NCBI RefSeq assembly: GCF_017948595.1
Contig: NZ_JAGFBV010000012.1
Location: forward strand, 1 to 64,000
Direction: 5' to 3'
Length of the DNA stretch: 64,000 bases
Origin: Flavobacterium geliluteum
Lineage (GTDB): Bacteria > Bacteroidota > Bacteroidia > Flavobacteriales > Flavobacteriaceae
The notes under the pieces are model-generated. The model saw nothing but the letters and a program-made list of their open reading frames with translations. It was not told the DNA's origin and searched no databases. A program made the position numbers and the translations under genes. Below, piece by piece: positions 1 to 8,070 of the stretch. Numbering within the stretch: position 1 is the stretch's first letter; each line of letters starts with the position of its first letter.

Positions 1-819
1 TTATCCATAGATGAAACCTCCCTTTCCAATGGCGAGCTCTATACTATTTTAACCAACAAATCCGGTAAAGGTAGAAAAGGCGCCATAGTGGCTATGGTTG
101 CAGGAACTAAAGCAGAAACAGTGATTGCCGTTATTGAAAAAATGCCTCTTCAACAACGAAATCTAGTCAAAGAAATCACTTTGGATATGGCCGGAAACAT
201 GGGATTGATAGCTAAGAAGTGTTTTGTTAATGCTACCCGGGTTACAGACCGATTCCACGTTCAAAAGCTAGCTACAGAAGCCCTGCAGGAAATCAGGATT
301 AAATATCGCTGGGAAGCCATCGATCAAGAGAATGATGCTATTGAAAAAGCCAAAAAGTCAAAAGTAAATTTCGAATCTAAAATACTCTCAAATGGAGATA
401 CCCTTAAACAATTACTAGCCAGAAGTCGCTATTTCTTGTACAAAACCAAATCGAAATGGACTCAAAATCAAACAGAACGGGCTGCATTATTATTTGAATT
501 GTATCCCGATATTCAAAAAGGATACAATCTAACTCAAGAGCTCCGTGGTATCTTCGAGAATACAAAAGATAAAATCATTGGTTTTGCAAAATTGGCCAAA
601 TGGCATGAAAAAGTAAATCAATCCGGGTTTAAGTCTTTCGGTACAATCTCTCGTACCATTATGAATCATTATCAAACGATATTGAACTATTTTGACAACA
701 GAAGTACTAATGCTTCTGCAGAATCATTCAATGCTAAAATAAAAGCATTCAGATCAAAATTCAGAGGTGTGAGGAATGTGGAATACTTCCTTTTTAGACT
801 CACTACTATTTATGCATAA
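1..819 (+). CDS. ISL3-like (ISAon1-type) DDE transposase, 5' end missing
   Basis: This is the C-terminal 272 residues of a DDE transposase; the frame is open from base 1, so the gene starts outside the window and the GTG at 88 is not its start. The three acidic residues expected of a DDE_Tnp_ISL3 core are visible: Asp4 in SIDET, Asp62 in LDMAGNM and Glu241 in NASAESFNAKIK. The RFHVQKLA stretch and the C-terminal FRGVRNVEYFLFR also fit that family. No frameshift or stop is seen in the visible part, so the copy may be functional. The right terminal inverted repeat cannot be fixed because the left end is missing; the sequence between 820 and about 865 is the likely place. Its neighbour is the conserved rpsT/tRNA-Glu region, which suggests insertion at the edge of a housekeeping block. 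Confidence 0.85.
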   Translation, partial: LSIDETSLSNGELYTILTNKSGKGRKGAIVAMVAGTKAETVIAVIEKMPLQQRNLVKEITLDMAGNMGLIAKKCFVNATRVTDRFHVQKLATEALQEIRIKYRWEAIDQENDAIEKAKKSKVNFESKILSNGDTLKQLLARSRYFLYKTKSKWTQNQTERAALLFELYPDIQKGYNLTQELRGIFENTKDKIIGFAKLAKWHEKVNQSGFKSFGTISRTIMNHYQTILNYFDNRSTNASAESFNAKIKAFRSKFRGVRNVEYFLFRLTTIYA

Positions 820-865
820 TTTTTATAACTCCACAGGTTTTCGTGTTGATCCCAATTAGACATCT
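1..865 (+). mobile_element. Right part of an ISL3-like insertion sequence, truncated by the window edge
   Basis: Inferred from the transposase fragment. The right boundary is approximate: no terminal repeat can be confirmed without the left end. The coding strand reads toward rpsT, which is on the opposite strand. Confidence 0.5.
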
Positions 866-939
866 AGCAATCAATTAAACAATGAAAGCCGCTATTGCTT
901 TCACCATTTTCTATTAAAATATATCAGTTTTATACAAAT

Positions 940-968
940 AAAAAAAGTCCTCAAAAAGAGGACTTTTA
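940..968 (-). terminator. Intrinsic terminator of rpsT
   Basis: A perfect hairpin with arms AAAAGTCCTC and GAGGACTTTT around a five-base A loop lies 24 bases past the rpsT stop. On the minus strand it is followed by a T run. It is nearly symmetrical, so it may also stop transcripts leaving the transposase gene. Confidence 0.8.
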
Positions 969-991
969 TATATTTAGGAAATTGTAATTAA

Positions 992-1243
992 TTACAACTT
1001 AGCAACATGTTTTGTTAACTTAGACTTCAAATTAGAAGCTTTGTTATCATGAATGATGTTCTTTTTAGCTAATTTATCAATCATAGAAATTACAGTTGAT
1101 AATTTTGAAGCAGCATCAGATTTATCAGTAGCCAATCTTAATGCCTTGATAGCATTACGAGTAGTTTTGTGTTGGTATCTGTTTAATACTCTTCTTTTTT
1201 CGTTACTTCTTATTCTTTTTAATGCTGACTTATGATTTGCCAT
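992..1243 (-). CDS. rpsT: 30S ribosomal protein S20
   Basis: The 83-residue basic protein has the typical S20 start MANHKSALKRIRSNEKRR and a helical Lys/Arg-rich body ending in KLTKHVAKL. S20 binds 16S rRNA early in 30S assembly. Length and start match the family. It stands alone, with its own terminator on one side and the tRNA-Glu cluster (same strand) upstream on the other. The 155-base gap between the tRNAs and rpsT leaves room for a separate promoter, though I do not see a convincing -7 box there. Confidence 0.97.
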   Translation of the reverse strand: MANHKSALKRIRSNEKRRVLNRYQHKTTRNAIKALRLATDKSDAASKLSTVISMIDKLAKKNIIHDNKASNLKSKLTKHVAKL

Positions 1244-1398
1244 TTCTTTTTAATTTTAGATGTAATAATTATTATAAATACTAGTTAAAAAAGAAAAACC
1301 TCCCACAATTGTATAACAATCACTTTGGTTTTAACTAATAAAACAAAAACAGAGACACCAATTTTTATTTTACAAAACTTATTTACAACTAATTTCAG

Positions 1399-1470
1399 TA
1401 GTCCGTAAGGGAATCGAACCCCTGTTACCAAGACGAAAGCCTGGAGTCCTAACCCCTAGACGAACGGACC
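1399..1470 (-). tRNA. tRNA-Glu (UUC), variant copy
   Basis: The minus strand folds as a full cloverleaf: 7-bp acceptor stem with G1-U72 and discriminator A73, a D arm with GG in the loop, anticodon stem CCAGG/CUUGG around CUUUCGU (anticodon UUC), and a T arm GGGG-UUCGAUU-CCCC. CCA is not encoded. It differs from its two neighbours in the anticodon arm, D loop and T arm and has G at position 37, where the two neighbours have A. It is probably the last gene of a three-tRNA transcript. Confidence 0.93.
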
Positions 1471-1513
1471 ATTCTCGTTCTAAGTTTTCTTCAAACTAAA
1501 TAATTGAAGATAG

Positions 1514-1585
1514 TAGCCCGTAGCGGAATCGAACCGCTCTTACATGGATGAAAACCATGCGTCCTAACCGATAGACGAACGGGCC
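1514..1585 (-). tRNA. tRNA-Glu (UUC), tandem copy 2
   Basis: Cloverleaf with acceptor GGCCCGU/ACGGGCU, anticodon stem CAUGG/CCAUG, loop UUUUCAU (anticodon UUC, A37) and T arm GCGG-UUCGAUU-CCGC. CCA is not encoded. It is identical in sequence to the copy at 1634-1705, which points to recent duplication or gene conversion. Confidence 0.96.
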
Positions 1586-1633
1586 ATTTTTTTAAACATC
1601 AAGTTAAATAACTTAATTTGCAATAGAAATTAG

Positions 1634-1705
1634 TAGCCCGTAGCGGAATCGAACCGCTCTTACATGGATGAAAACCATGCGTCCTAACCGATAGACGAAC
1701 GGGCC
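1634..1705 (-). tRNA. tRNA-Glu (UUC), tandem copy 1
   Basis: Identical to the tRNA at 1514-1585 over its full length. It is the first of the three in transcription order, about 20 bases downstream of a near-consensus -33/-7 promoter. Confidence 0.96.
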
Positions 1706-1725
1706 CTGCTTCTCTAATGCGGATG

Positions 1726-1755
1726 CAAAGATACATCTATTTTTAAGATGCACAA
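1726..1755 (-). promoter_or_regulatory. Promoter of the tRNA-Glu operon
   Basis: On the minus strand TTG (1753-1755) is followed after exactly 19 bases by TATCTTTG (1726-1733), a full match to the Bacteroidota -33/-7 consensus TTG-N19-TAnnTTTG. The first tRNA begins about 20 bases further on. Confidence 0.75.
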
Positions 1756-1783
1756 TAGCTGATGCAAAAAAAATTATTTTTTT

Positions 1784-3262
1784 TTAATACGCCTTAGCAA
1801 ACAACACTCTTTTTGAAGAAGGATTACCAGTAAATACACAGGTTCCCACCTCTTCAACACCATCCAAAGGAATGCAACGAATGGTTGCTTTTGTCAGGTC
1901 TTTTATCTTTTCTTCGGTAGCAGCCGTACCATCCCAATGAGCCGATACAAAACCTCCTTTTCCATCCAGAATTTCTTTAAACTCCTCAAAACTATTTACT
2001 TCGGTAACGTGAGAATTACGATATTCTAAAGCTTTATTAAACAAATCTGCCTGAATCGTTTCCAGCAACTCGTTTACATAATTTACAATTTCTTCTTTAG
2101 AAACCACTTCTTTTGATAAAGTATCACGTCTCGCAACCTCAAAAGTTCCGTTTTCTAAATCTTTTGGACCAACCGCAATTCGAACAGGAACCCCTTTCAA
2201 TTCCCATTCAGCAAACTTGAATCCTGGTTTTTGAGTTGTTCTGTCATCATATTTGACCGATATTTTTAATTTTTTCAATTTCGCTGTCAACTCATTAACT
2301 GCAACAGTAATTTCGGCCAGTTGCTCATCCGTTTTATAAATAGGAACAATGACCACTTGTATCGGAGCTAAATTTGGAGGCAACACCAATCCCTGGTCAT
2401 CAGAGTGCGTCATTACCAAAGCCCCCATTAAACGAGTCGAAACACCCCATGAAGTTCCCCAAACGTGTTCTTGCTTTCCTTCGGCATTAGCAAACTTTAC
2501 ATCAAAAGCTTTTGCAAAATTCTGTCCTAAAAAGTGGGATGTACCCGCCTGTAATGCTTTTCCGTCCTGCATTAAAGCTTCGATACAATAGGTTTCATCA
2601 GCTCCAGCAAAACGCTCCGTTTCGGTTTTTATACCTTTTACAACCGGAATCGCCATAAAATTTTGTGCAAAATCAGCGTAAACATTCATCATCTTTACAG
2701 ATTCCTCAAGTGCTTCGGCTTTTGTTGCGTGTGCCGTATGCCCTTCCTGCCATAAAAACTCGGCTGTTCTTAAAAACAAACGCGTACGCATTTCCCATCG
2801 CACAACATTCGCCCATTGATTAATCAATAAAGGCAAATCTCTGTATGATTGTACCCAACCTTTGTACGTTGACCAAATAATAGCCTCACTTGTTGGGCGA
2901 ACAATAAGTTCTTCCTCTAATTTAGCATTTGGGTCAACCATCAATTTTCCGGGTTTATCAGGGTCATTTTTTAATCTGTAATGCGTTACAATAGCACATT
3001 CTTTTGCAAATCCTTCGGCATTTTTTTCCTCAGCTTCAAACATGCTTTTTGGCACAAATAAAGGAAAATAAGCGTTCTGATGTCCTGTTTCTTTAAACAT
3101 TCTATCTAACTCTGCTTGCATTTTTTCCCAAATAGCATAACCGTATGGTTTTATGACCATACAGCCTCTAACTCCCGAGTTTTCAGCTAAATCTGCTTTT
3201 ACAACCAGCTCATTATACCATTTTGAATAATCTTCGGATCTTGTAGTGAGGTTCTTGCTCAT
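1784..3262 (-). CDS. proS: Prolyl-tRNA synthetase, short archaeal/eukaryotic-type
   Basis: Charges tRNA-Pro with proline in the cytoplasm. At 492 aa it is the type without the bacterial editing insertion. Class II signatures are visible: the motif 2 region [16 protein letters not shown] and the motif 3 region [20 protein letters not shown], followed by an anticodon-binding domain starting near [10 protein letters not shown] and a C-terminal domain. The start [20 protein letters not shown] is normal for the family. It stands alone on the minus strand, divergent from the lipoprotein gene at 3364. Confidence 0.95.
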   Translation of the reverse strand: MSKNLTTRSEDYSKWYNELVVKADLAENSGVRGCMVIKPYGYAIWEKMQAELDRMFKETGHQNAYFPLFVPKSMFEAEEKNAEGFAKECAIVTHYRLKNDPDKPGKLMVDPNAKLEEELIVRPTSEAIIWSTYKGWVQSYRDLPLLINQWANVVRWEMRTRLFLRTAEFLWQEGHTAHATKAEALEESVKMMNVYADFAQNFMAIPVVKGIKTETERFAGADETYCIEALMQDGKALQAGTSHFLGQNFAKAFDVKFANAEGKQEHVWGTSWGVSTRLMGALVMTHSDDQGLVLPPNLAPIQVVIVPIYKTDEQLAEITVAVNELTAKLKKLKISVKYDDRTTQKPGFKFAEWELKGVPVRIAVGPKDLENGTFEVARRDTLSKEVVSKEEIVNYVNELLETIQADLFNKALEYRNSHVTEVNSFEEFKEILDGKGGFVSAHWDGTAATEEKIKDLTKATIRCIPLDGVEEVGTCVFTGNPSSKRVLFAKAY

Positions 3263-3325
3263 ATTGAATAGTTTGGCACAAATTTTGTTTTAATAATTTT
3301 AACTAAATAGTTTGACAAAACTAAC

Positions 3326-3333
3326 TATTTTTG
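3326..3333 (+). promoter_or_regulatory. -7 element upstream of the Gly-rich lipoprotein gene
   Basis: TATTTTTG, a full match to TAnnTTTG, lies 31 bases before the ATG. No TTG sits at the usual 17-20 base distance; a TTTG is only 11 bases upstream. Confidence 0.45.
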
Positions 3334-3363
3334 TAATGTCCAACAATAAAAAACACCACAGAT

Positions 3364-4374
3364 ATGAAAACTTATACTTCTCTCCGCCAAAATTCATCTC
3401 ATTTGTACATTATTGTATTAGTGAGTTTTTTAGTAACGTCATGTGGTTCTTATCAAAATACTTCATACTATGATAGTGACGGTGTTTACGGAGGAACAAC
3501 AAGGACCTATGCTCAAACAACGACCAATAAAAACGACCAATACACAGACTATTTCAGATCGTTGCAAGACGAAGAACAACCAACGGAAATTTTTACAGAC
3601 GTAGACAACTATAGTAATTACAATGCCGAAAATGACAGCACAGTAGTAGCTAAAAGCTACCCGGCTTGGGGAAGCAGCAATACCGAAGTTGTCATAAATA
3701 CATACCCAACCTCTTCATGGTCATGGGGAATGTCTATGGGATGGGGATTTCCTGGTTATGGCTTCGGCGGATGGGGATATCCTGGTTACGGATGGTACGG
3801 TGGCGGAAACTGGGGTTACCCTGGTTTTTGGGGACCTGGATACGGCTGGGGCTGGGGTTATAGTGGTGGATTTTACGGAGGTTATTATGGAGGCGGTTAC
3901 TATGGAAGACCAGGTTATGGGTACGGCTACAATAACTATTCATACGCGACAGGCCGAAGAGGTTCAGCAGGATATTACGCAGGAAGAAACTATTCTTCTA
4001 ACAGAGGCACTGTAAGCAACAGAAGTTACACTTCTAACAGAAGCAGTTATACTACCAACAGAAATTACACATCTAACAGAGGTTTTACTGACAGAAGAGG
4101 ATCTGGTATGGATAACAGATCAAGTAATTCAACTTTTACCAACAGAAGAAGCACTGGTCAGGGACAAAATAGTACTTATGATTATTCTAACAGAAGATCA
4201 TCAAACACAACTACAACAAACAGAAACTACAACAATAGCAGCAATAGTAATTCTTCCAGAACCTACTCTCCTAGCCCATCGCGCTCTATGAATAGTGGCG
4301 GCGGAGGCAGCATGAGATCATCAGGTGGCGGCGGTGGCGGAAGATCATCAGGCGGTGGTGGTGGAAGAAGATAA
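3364..4374 (+). CDS. Gly/Tyr/Trp-rich repetitive lipoprotein, function unknown
   Basis: A 336-residue predicted lipoprotein: hydrophobic signal peptide followed by the lipobox-like VTSC (Cys27). Residues about 120-205 are a low-complexity aromatic-glycine block built from GWGYPGYGW-like words. Residues about 205-290 are an Arg/Asn/Ser region with repeated SNR-Y-T words, and the tail is Ser/Gly/Arg-rich with GGGG runs. The body contains no other cysteine. Such composition suggests an extended, perhaps aggregating or adhesive surface protein. That role is inferred from composition only; similar open-ended proteins occur in flavobacteria. It is 47 bases upstream of the FadL-like porin gene and may share its transcript. 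Confidence 0.7.
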   Translation: MKTYTSLRQNSSHLYIIVLVSFLVTSCGSYQNTSYYDSDGVYGGTTRTYAQTTTNKNDQYTDYFRSLQDEEQPTEIFTDVDNYSNYNAENDSTVVAKSYPAWGSSNTEVVINTYPTSSWSWGMSMGWGFPGYGFGGWGYPGYGWYGGGNWGYPGFWGPGYGWGWGYSGGFYGGYYGGGYYGRPGYGYGYNNYSYATGRRGSAGYYAGRNYSSNRGTVSNRSYTSNRSSYTTNRNYTSNRGFTDRRGSGMDNRSSNSTFTNRRSTGQGQNSTYDYSNRRSSNTTTTNRNYNNSSNSNSSRTYSPSPSRSMNSGGGGSMRSSGGGGGGRSSGGGGGRR

Positions 4375-4421
4375 TTTTTCCCTTTTGTGTAATACCATAA
4401 TTAAAATTAAAACTTAGCCAA

Positions 4422-5927
4422 ATGAAAAAAATATTTCTCCTTATTGCAACAGGACTAACTTTTAGCGTGTCTTATTCTCAAGAAGTTTATGATGCTGTAC
4501 GTTATGCGCAAGATAATTTAACGGGAACTGCCCGATTTAGAGCCATGAGCGGTGCATTTGGAGCTGTTGGCGGAGATTTATCCTCTACAACGGTCAATCC
4601 CGCTGGTTCTGCTATATTCAACAATAACCAGTTTGGACTTACACTTAGCAACCAAAATACCAAAAACAACTCTAATTATTTTGGCACGAACACAAGTGAC
4701 AAAGACAACTCGTTTATATTGAATCAAGCAAGTGGTGTTTTTGTTTTTCACGACAGCAACCCAAGTAACAGTTGGAAAAAAATTGCTATTGGAGCCAGTT
4801 ACGAAAACACAAACAATTTTAATAATAATGTTTTTTCTGCCGGTACAAATCCTACCAATTCTATTGATGATTATTTTTTAGCTTTTGCTGATGGAGTTCC
4901 GCTTGGGGTAATTAAAAATTCGTATTACGATGAGCTCAACTACAAAGAACAACAAGCGTACATGGGATATGAAGGTTTTGTTATTAACCCCGTTGCTCCA
5001 CTTGACAATAACAACACTCAATACAACTCTAATGTACCAGCAGGAGGAAATTACTATCATGAAAACGAAATTTATACCAGAGGTTATAACAGTAAATTAA
5101 GTTTTAATATAGCTACTTCTTATAAAGACCGTCTTTACTTTGGAGCGAATTTAAATGTTCATATTACCGACTACAGAAGATCCAGTAGTTTTTACGAAGA
5201 CAATAACAATCCGTTAACTCCAGAAGAAACTATTTCTAATTTACGTTTTAACAATGAATTGTACACGTACGGTAATGGTTTTTCTTTTCAATTAGGAGCT
5301 ATTGCAAAAGTTACAGAATCATTTAGATTAGGATTGGCATACGAGTCAAATACTTGGTACGAACTTTTTGATGAAACTTCGCAAACTTTATCTACCACAA
5401 GACAAGCAGATGGCGGACAACCTATAAACAAATTTGTAAATCCTAACGTAATTAACGTATATGAATCTTATACTTTGCAAACTCCGGGAAAAACCACTTT
5501 TAGTGCGGCTTATGTTTTTGGAAAATCTGGCTTAATTAGCATTGATTACGCAATAAAAGATTATGGAAACACCAAATTTAAACCCACAAGCGATGAAGGT
5601 TTTAGAGGAATCAACAATCAGTTAAGTAATCAATTGACAAGCAATGGCGAACTGAGAATTGGTGGAGAGTACAAAATAAATAAATTGAGTTTGCGTGGTG
5701 GATATCGTTTTGAAGGAAGTCCGTACAAAAACGCCACAACAAGTGGAGATTTGACCGGTTATTCTGGCGGTTTAGGATATAGTTTTGGAGCTACAAAACT
5801 AGACTTGGCTTATTCGTATGCCGAAAGAAAATCGAATGAAGGATTTTTCGCGACTGGATTTACAGACGGTGCTAACATAACCTCGAAGCTTACGAATGTT
5901 TCGCTGACATTATTATTTGAATTGTAA
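4422..5927 (+). CDS. OmpP1/FadL-family outer membrane transporter
   Basis: A 501-residue outer membrane beta-barrel with a signal peptide cut after VSYS. The mature N-terminus AVRYAQDNLTGTARFRAMSG and the AFGAVGGDLSSTTVNPAGSA segment are typical of the OmpP1/FadL/TodX family, which forms 14-stranded barrels for hydrophobic substrates such as fatty acids. The last residue is part of an alternating LTLLFEL strand, as expected for barrel assembly. The substrate cannot be told from sequence. It is followed by its own terminator and an intergenic repeat. Confidence 0.88.
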   Translation: MKKIFLLIATGLTFSVSYSQEVYDAVRYAQDNLTGTARFRAMSGAFGAVGGDLSSTTVNPAGSAIFNNNQFGLTLSNQNTKNNSNYFGTNTSDKDNSFILNQASGVFVFHDSNPSNSWKKIAIGASYENTNNFNNNVFSAGTNPTNSIDDYFLAFADGVPLGVIKNSYYDELNYKEQQAYMGYEGFVINPVAPLDNNNTQYNSNVPAGGNYYHENEIYTRGYNSKLSFNIATSYKDRLYFGANLNVHITDYRRSSSFYEDNNNPLTPEETISNLRFNNELYTYGNGFSFQLGAIAKVTESFRLGLAYESNTWYELFDETSQTLSTTRQADGGQPINKFVNPNVINVYESYTLQTPGKTTFSAAYVFGKSGLISIDYAIKDYGNTKFKPTSDEGFRGINNQLSNQLTSNGELRIGGEYKINKLSLRGGYRFEGSPYKNATTSGDLTGYSGGLGYSFGATKLDLAYSYAERKSNEGFFATGFTDGANITSKLTNVSLTLLFEL

Positions 5928-5949
5928 TTAAGAATAAATAGATGAATGG

Positions 5950-5985
5950 AAATTTCCGCTTAGTGTTGCTTAGCGGATTTTTTTT
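5950..5985 (+). terminator. Terminator after the FadL-like gene
   Basis: Hairpin TCCGCT-T-AG ... CT-T-AGCGGA with a 5-base loop, followed by a run of nine T. Confidence 0.75.
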
Positions 5986-6066
5986 AGCCCTGATAGAAGG
6001 GAAAATCCTTTTTTATTGCTTTTTCTGCAATAAAAAAGATTGGAATGATAGCAGGAATAGCTCCTG
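5986..6066 (+). repeat. CTTTTG-core intergenic hairpin element, copy 1
   Basis: Inner stem CTTTTTTATTGC (6008-6019) pairs perfectly with GCAATAAAAAAG (6027-6038). Outer stem CCTG (5989-5992) pairs with CAGG (6052-6055), and the element ends in GGAATAGCTCC. It shares layout and flanks with the copies at 21051, 23664, 25913 and 51571. It lies between the FadL-like gene terminator and the rimO promoter. Confidence 0.75.
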
Positions 6067-6116
6067 AAAAAAACACTAAAACAAACCTAAAGGAGCGGTG
6101 TTTGAATAAAAAAGCG

Positions 6117-6124
6117 TAATTTTG
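6117..6124 (+). promoter_or_regulatory. -7 element of rimO
   Basis: TAATTTTG followed directly by CACT, 19 bases before the rimO ATG. It matches TAnnTTTG; the -33 element is not clear. Confidence 0.45.
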
Positions 6125-6143
6125 CACTCCAATTTATAAAAGT

Positions 6144-7457
6144 ATGAGAACCAAGTCTTTAAAAAAGAACAAAATTAACGTAATCACTCTTGGGTGTTCG
6201 AAAAATGTATATGATAGCGAAGTCTTGATGGGACAACTTCGTGCCAATGGAAAAGAAGTAACACACGAGGCACCAGCTGCAGAGGAGGGAAATATTATCG
6301 TAATTAACACATGCGGGTTTATTGACAATGCCAAAGCAGAGTCTGTAAACATGATTTTGGAATATGCTGATAAAAAAGAGAAAGGACTGGTTGACAAAGT
6401 TTTTGTAACCGGATGTTTATCTGAGCGTTACAGACCTGATTTAGAAAAAGAGATTCCGAATGTAGATCAATATTTTGGCACAACAGAATTGCCTCAATTA
6501 TTGAAAGCTTTGGGAGCCGATTATAAACACGAATTGTTAGGAGAACGTTTAACTACGACTCCAAAAAATTACGCTTACCTAAAAATTGCCGAAGGTTGTG
6601 ACAGACCTTGCAGTTTTTGTGCTATTCCGCTGATGCGCGGTAAACACGTGTCGCAGCCTATTGAAAAATTGGTTAAAGAAACAGAAGGTCTGGCAAGAAA
6701 CGGAGTTAAAGAATTGATTTTAATTGCGCAGGACCTTACTTATTACGGTCTTGATATTTATAAAAAGAGAAATCTGGCAGAACTTCTGGAAGCTTTGGCA
6801 AAAGTAGAAGGAATTGAATGGATTCGTTTGCATTATGCCTACCCAACTGGGTTTCCGATGGATGTACTTGAATTAATGAAACGTGAGCCTAAGATTTGTA
6901 ATTATATTGATATTCCGTTGCAGCATATTTCAGACTCTATTTTGAAATCGATGCGTCGTGGTACTACTCAGGCCAAAACCACACAATTATTGAAAGATTT
7001 TCGTGCTGCTGTTCCCGGAATGGCCATTAGAACGACTTTGATTGTAGGATATCCTGGCGAAACACAAGAAGATTTTGAGATTTTGAAAGATTTTGTTCAG
7101 GAAATGAAATTTGACAGAATGGGATGTTTTGCATACTCTCACGAAGAAAACACACATGCTTATTTATTGGAAGATAATGTGCCAGATGATGTAAAACAAG
7201 CCAGAGCCAATGAAATTATGGAATTACAATCTCAAATTTCATGGGACTTGAATCAAGAAAAAGTAGGTCAGATTTTTAAATGTATTATTGACCGAAAAGA
7301 AGGCGCTCATTTTGTTGGCAGAACCGAATTTGATAGTCCTGATGTAGACAATGAAGTATTAATAGATGCCTCGAAACATTACGTAAAAACGGGAGAATTT
7401 GTTAATATTAGAATAATAGAAGCAACAGAATTTGATTTATACGGAGAACCTGCTTAA
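6144..7457 (+). CDS. rimO: Ribosomal protein S12 methylthiotransferase RimO
   Basis: A radical SAM enzyme that adds a methylthio group to the conserved aspartate of ribosomal protein S12. The N-terminal UPF0004 domain carries the three cysteines of the second iron-sulfur cluster (Cys18 in LGCSKN, Cys57 in NTCGF, Cys91 in TGCLSE). The radical SAM CX3CX2C is Cys152/156/159 in EGCDRPCSFC. A C-terminal TRAM domain ends in FDLYGEP. The LGCSKN start and 437-aa length separate it from MiaB. The secreted-protein gene follows 41 bases downstream. Confidence 0.95.
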   Translation: MRTKSLKKNKINVITLGCSKNVYDSEVLMGQLRANGKEVTHEAPAAEEGNIIVINTCGFIDNAKAESVNMILEYADKKEKGLVDKVFVTGCLSERYRPDLEKEIPNVDQYFGTTELPQLLKALGADYKHELLGERLTTTPKNYAYLKIAEGCDRPCSFCAIPLMRGKHVSQPIEKLVKETEGLARNGVKELILIAQDLTYYGLDIYKKRNLAELLEALAKVEGIEWIRLHYAYPTGFPMDVLELMKREPKICNYIDIPLQHISDSILKSMRRGTTQAKTTQLLKDFRAAVPGMAIRTTLIVGYPGETQEDFEILKDFVQEMKFDRMGCFAYSHEENTHAYLLEDNVPDDVKQARANEIMELQSQISWDLNQEKVGQIFKCIIDRKEGAHFVGRTEFDSPDVDNEVLIDASKHYVKTGEFVNIRIIEATEFDLYGEPA

Positions 7458-7498
7458 ATTTACGATAAAGAATAGCTAATCAACATAAAAACGCAATT

Positions 7499-8035
7499 AT
7501 GAAACCAATTCAATCACTATTTCTTCTTGTTTTTGCTTTGTTGAGCATCAATACAGTTTGGGCTCAATATGGAAATGGCTATAATAATAATGGCTACGGA
7601 AGAGGTGGCGCAATGGGAATGGACAGAAGCATGATGCAGGGACAACAAAGTGCGCCAAGCAAGCCTAAAGAAATTCCTGCTGAAGAAACCGCTGCTAAAA
7701 TTGTAGAACAAATGAAACCAGAGGTAAATCTTGATGAATTGCAAGCAATTGCCATTACCAATGTTATGGCAGACAGCATGAGAGAGCAAGGCATTCTTTT
7801 GAAAAATGAAAGCAGCACCCAAGATCAAAAATTAGAGCAAATCAATGCTCTTAGAGAAGAAACTAATAAAAAAATAAATGCTTTCTTAAATCCTGACCAA
7901 AAAGAGAAATTTACTGCATTTATGGCTAATTTTAAAGAAGTAAAAAAGCCGAAATCTAAAAAGAAAAAAGACTCTAAAAAAGATATAAAAGAAGATATTA
8001 AGGAAGTTAAAGATGCAACCAAAGAAACCGAATAA
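7499..8035 (+). CDS. Small secreted protein, Spy/CpxP-like helical body with Lys-rich tail
   Basis: 178 residues. A signal peptide ends at VWAQ, then comes an Asn/Gly/Tyr and Met-rich linker (GMDRSMMQGQQ). Residues about 60-140 form a helical segment with a pattern like Bacteroidota Spy/CpxP-type or DUF4890 proteins (repeated NALREETNKKINAFLNPDQ). The tail after about 150 is almost all Lys, Glu and Asp. Export is well supported; a periplasmic chaperone or metal-related role is only suggested by similarity of layout. It lies between rimO and the amidase gene, 35 bases before the latter. Confidence 0.6.
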   Translation: MKPIQSLFLLVFALLSINTVWAQYGNGYNNNGYGRGGAMGMDRSMMQGQQSAPSKPKEIPAEETAAKIVEQMKPEVNLDELQAIAITNVMADSMREQGILLKNESSTQDQKLEQINALREETNKKINAFLNPDQKEKFTAFMANFKEVKKPKSKKKKDSKKDIKEDIKEVKDATKETE

Positions 8036-8070
8036 TTGCTACTTACTCACTTAAAAAAAAATGTATAAAC

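Noticed and set aside
88..90. GTG as start of the transposase gene
   Set aside because: The same frame is open to base 1 and encodes the DDE motif SIDET upstream, so the gene simply enters from outside the window.
1053..1235. Plus-strand ORF opposite rpsT
   Set aside because: Mirror of a conserved ribosomal gene; no independent support.
3734..4015. Overlapping ORFs inside the Gly-rich lipoprotein gene
   Set aside because: They arise from the low-complexity G/T-rich repeats in other frames; no signal or conserved features.
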